DNA of 14,751 bases, taken from contig JAWBOW010000021.1 in NCBI GenBank assembly GCA_038825775.1, positions 1 through 14,751 of the forward strand, read 5' to 3'. Of this stretch, positions 13,610 through 14,751 are shown in pieces (the stretch's first letter is position 1; the number at the start of each line of letters is the position of its first letter). The notes under the pieces were generated by a model. It saw only the letters and a list, made by a program, of their open reading frames with translations, had not been told where the DNA came from and did not search any database. Both the position numbers and the translations under genes were made by a program. Source of the stretch: JAWBOW01 sp038825775 (GTDB lineage Archaea; Nanobdellota; Nanobdellia; Woesearchaeales; WAPY01).

Positions 13610-14005
13610 GTGGTGAAAATAACAACAGTCAGAATTAAAAGTGTAAATGTTCTATCTTTTGCTCTAATGCAAGCAGCAATTCTCTTTATCGCAGCTTTAG
13701 TTATTATAATGCCTTTTACTTTAATCTTAAATTCTTTAATATCTTTTACACGAAGTGGTGTGGAAACAATGCTTAAACCACAATCACCTTTCTTTGAAAG
13801 CCAAGCTTCTAATCAAGAAAACCAACTTAATATGCTAACAATTTTATTTATACCATTTATATATGCAATATTAGGTTTTATCTCAGGATTAATATTTGGA
13901 GTCATTTATAATTTATCAGCAAAAATTTTTAGGGGTATAAAAGTTGATTTGGAACAAGTAGAAACAGAAGTTGACAGGCCTTTGGGAACAGAACCAACAC
14001 AATAA
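13610..14005 (+). CDS. Two-TM membrane protein, DUF3566-like
   Basis: 131 residues from GTG 13610 (130 from GTG 13613). The N-terminal VRIKSVNVLSF precedes a long hydrophobic helix (about 15-46), an extracytoplasmic or loop segment (47-73, Gln/Asn/Pro-rich) and a second TM segment (74-103) ending GxIFGVIYNLSAKIFRGIKVDLE. A Gly-rich helix leading into YNxxA and GIxVxL is typical of small archaeal membrane proteins of the DUF3566 type; function unknown. The start is unclear: GAGGTGGTG contains both the SD-like sequence and two overlapping GTG codons. The gene may be read with the glycosyltransferase upstream (78 nt gap), but it also has its own TATA-like box. Confidence 0.75.
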   Translation: MVKITTVRIKSVNVLSFALMQAAILFIAALVIIMPFTLILNSLISFTRSGVETMLKPQSPFFESQASNQENQLNMLTILFIPFIYAILGFISGLIFGVIYNLSAKIFRGIKVDLEQVETEVDRPLGTEPTQ

Positions 14006-14033
14006 AATTTTGTTTTAAAATTTTTTTGTTATT
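14006..14033. terminator. T-rich convergent terminator region
   Basis: The 28 nt between the two convergent stops hold AATTTTGTTTTAAAATTTTTTT and similar. The plus strand has a clear T-tract (14020-14027), and AAAATTTT-type inverted arms occur near 14004-14023. Likely end of the plus-strand transcript; the minus-strand signal is weaker. Confidence 0.4.
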
Positions 14034-14751
14034 TTATTGTTCTAATTTTTTCTTTAAAATTCTTATTATCCTCTCTGCTGCCTTGCCATCTCCAAAAGGA
14101 TTCTTCCAATCTCTTTTTCTTGAAAGCATTATTTTTGCGCACTTATAAATTTTGTAAGGATTAACTCCTGCCAAAATGTTTGCTTTTACATCAACTGTTT
14201 CTGGTCTTTCAGTATTATCTCTTAAAGTAACACAAGGAACCCTTAAAACACAACTTTCTTCTTGAACACCTCCAGAATCTGTTAGAACTAATCTTGCATT
14301 TTTTTCAAGAAGTAAAAAATCAAGATAGCCAAGGGGTTCTATCAATTCAATGTTTTTTGGGATTTTAATATTAAACTTTTTAATATTATTTTTAGTTCTA
14401 GGATGTATGGGATAAATAATTCTTAAACCAAACTTTTTATTAATCAATTCCAAACCCTTAATAATCCCTAATAATCTTTCCTTATAATCAACATTTTCTA
14501 GTCTGTGAGCAGTTACAATAGCATAATCTTTATTCTCCAAATTTAGTTCTTTAATTATTTTTGAACTCTTAGCCAATTTTAGATTTTGAACAACAGCATC
14601 AACTATTGTATTGCCAGTTAAAAAAACATTTTTTTTAATACCCTCAGAATAAAGTATTTTTTTGGCTTTTTCTGTAGGTGCAAACAAAAAATCAGAACAA
14701 TGGTCTGCTAAGATCCTGTTTATTTCTTCAGGCATAAACCTAAAATAACTT
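14034..14751 (-). CDS. wecB: UDP-N-acetylglucosamine 2-epimerase (non-hydrolysing), N terminus outside window
   Basis: About 239 residues of a protein usually 360-390 long; the frame stays open to the right edge (SYFRF before the internal MPEEINR), so roughly the first 130 residues lie beyond it. Motifs of the WecB/MnaA family: MPEEINRxxxDH (first visible), FLTGNTIVD, TAHRLENVD (substrate His/Arg/Glu), IYPIHPRT, TDSGGVQEE (UDP and catalytic region) and LRDNTERPET. The enzyme interconverts UDP-GlcNAc and UDP-ManNAc, feeding archaeal surface polysaccharide or N-glycan synthesis. The ATG at 14735 is internal. Key residues visible are intact, so there is no sign of decay. It converges on the DUF3566-like gene. 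Confidence 0.95.
   Translation of the reverse strand, partial: SYFRFMPEEINRILADHCSDFLFAPTEKAKKILYSEGIKKNVFLTGNTIVDAVVQNLKLAKSSKIIKELNLENKDYAIVTAHRLENVDYKERLLGIIKGLELINKKFGLRIIYPIHPRTKNNIKKFNIKIPKNIELIEPLGYLDFLLLEKNARLVLTDSGGVQEESCVLRVPCVTLRDNTERPETVDVKANILAGVNPYKIYKCAKIMLSRKRDWKNPFGDGKAAERIIRILKKKLEQ

Noticed and set aside
1..14751. CRISPR array, insertion sequence, toxin-antitoxin or defence operon
   Set aside because: There are no regularly spaced repeats, no terminal inverted repeats or transposase motifs, and no gene pair with such motifs. All repeats seen are short A/T repeats between genes.

Overview
The window is archaeal chromosome. It encodes a PCNA sliding clamp, a DRG-type GTPase, ribosomal protein eL43, RNA polymerase subunit Rpo12 and prefoldin beta, which are archaeal/eukaryotic-type information-processing proteins. 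Several genes have a TATA-like box about 26-28 nt before the start codon and no ribosome binding site, the usual layout for leaderless archaeal mRNAs; others have GGTGAT or AGGAGG sites. Base composition is very AT-rich (about 30% GC by eye), genes are short and intergenic spaces are tiny. Large Cys-rich surface proteins with MopE-like motifs sit beside a minimal core-gene set. Together this suggests a DPANN archaeon of the Woesearchaeota/Pacearchaeota kind, but that placement is inference and no rRNA is present to test it.

Layout. (1) 1-4738, plus strand: the 3' part of a very large, Cys-rich secreted protein (MopE-like motif, Cys-rich region, two carbohydrate-binding-like domains, beta-propeller region), followed 14 nt later by a Cys-rich lipoprotein with a strong SD. 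(2) 4819-6195, plus: a single-TM orphan protein and a COG1237-type metallo-beta-lactamase-fold protein, each with its own TATA box. (3) 6254-6991, minus: PCNA, divergent from an MFS transporter (7107-8294, plus). (4) 8298-10448, minus: an asparagine-synthase-like ATPase lacking the glutaminase domain, and a DRG GTPase. (5) 10548-11399, plus: an MscS-type channel whose C-terminal domain is replaced by a long K/E tail. (6) 11579-12680, minus: the eL43 - Rpo12 - prefoldin beta - UPF0147 cluster. The 45-codon Rpo12 gene is easily overlooked. (7) 12806-14005, plus: a family 2 glycosyltransferase and a two-TM DUF3566-like protein. (8) 14034 to the window end, minus: the C-terminal two thirds of a UDP-GlcNAc 2-epimerase.

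How they fit together: the two outer ends concern the cell surface (Cys-rich envelope proteins at one end; GT2 and UDP-sugar epimerase at the other). The middle holds replication, transcription, translation and protein-folding genes, mostly as single-gene units or one classical operon. I see no tRNA, rRNA, CRISPR, insertion sequence or defence system, and no clearly new multi-gene system. The least explained parts are the Cys-rich surface-protein pair, the 21-nt tandem repeat that appears to form most of one gene's leader, the charged-tail channel and the odd 5' end of the asparagine-synthase-like gene.
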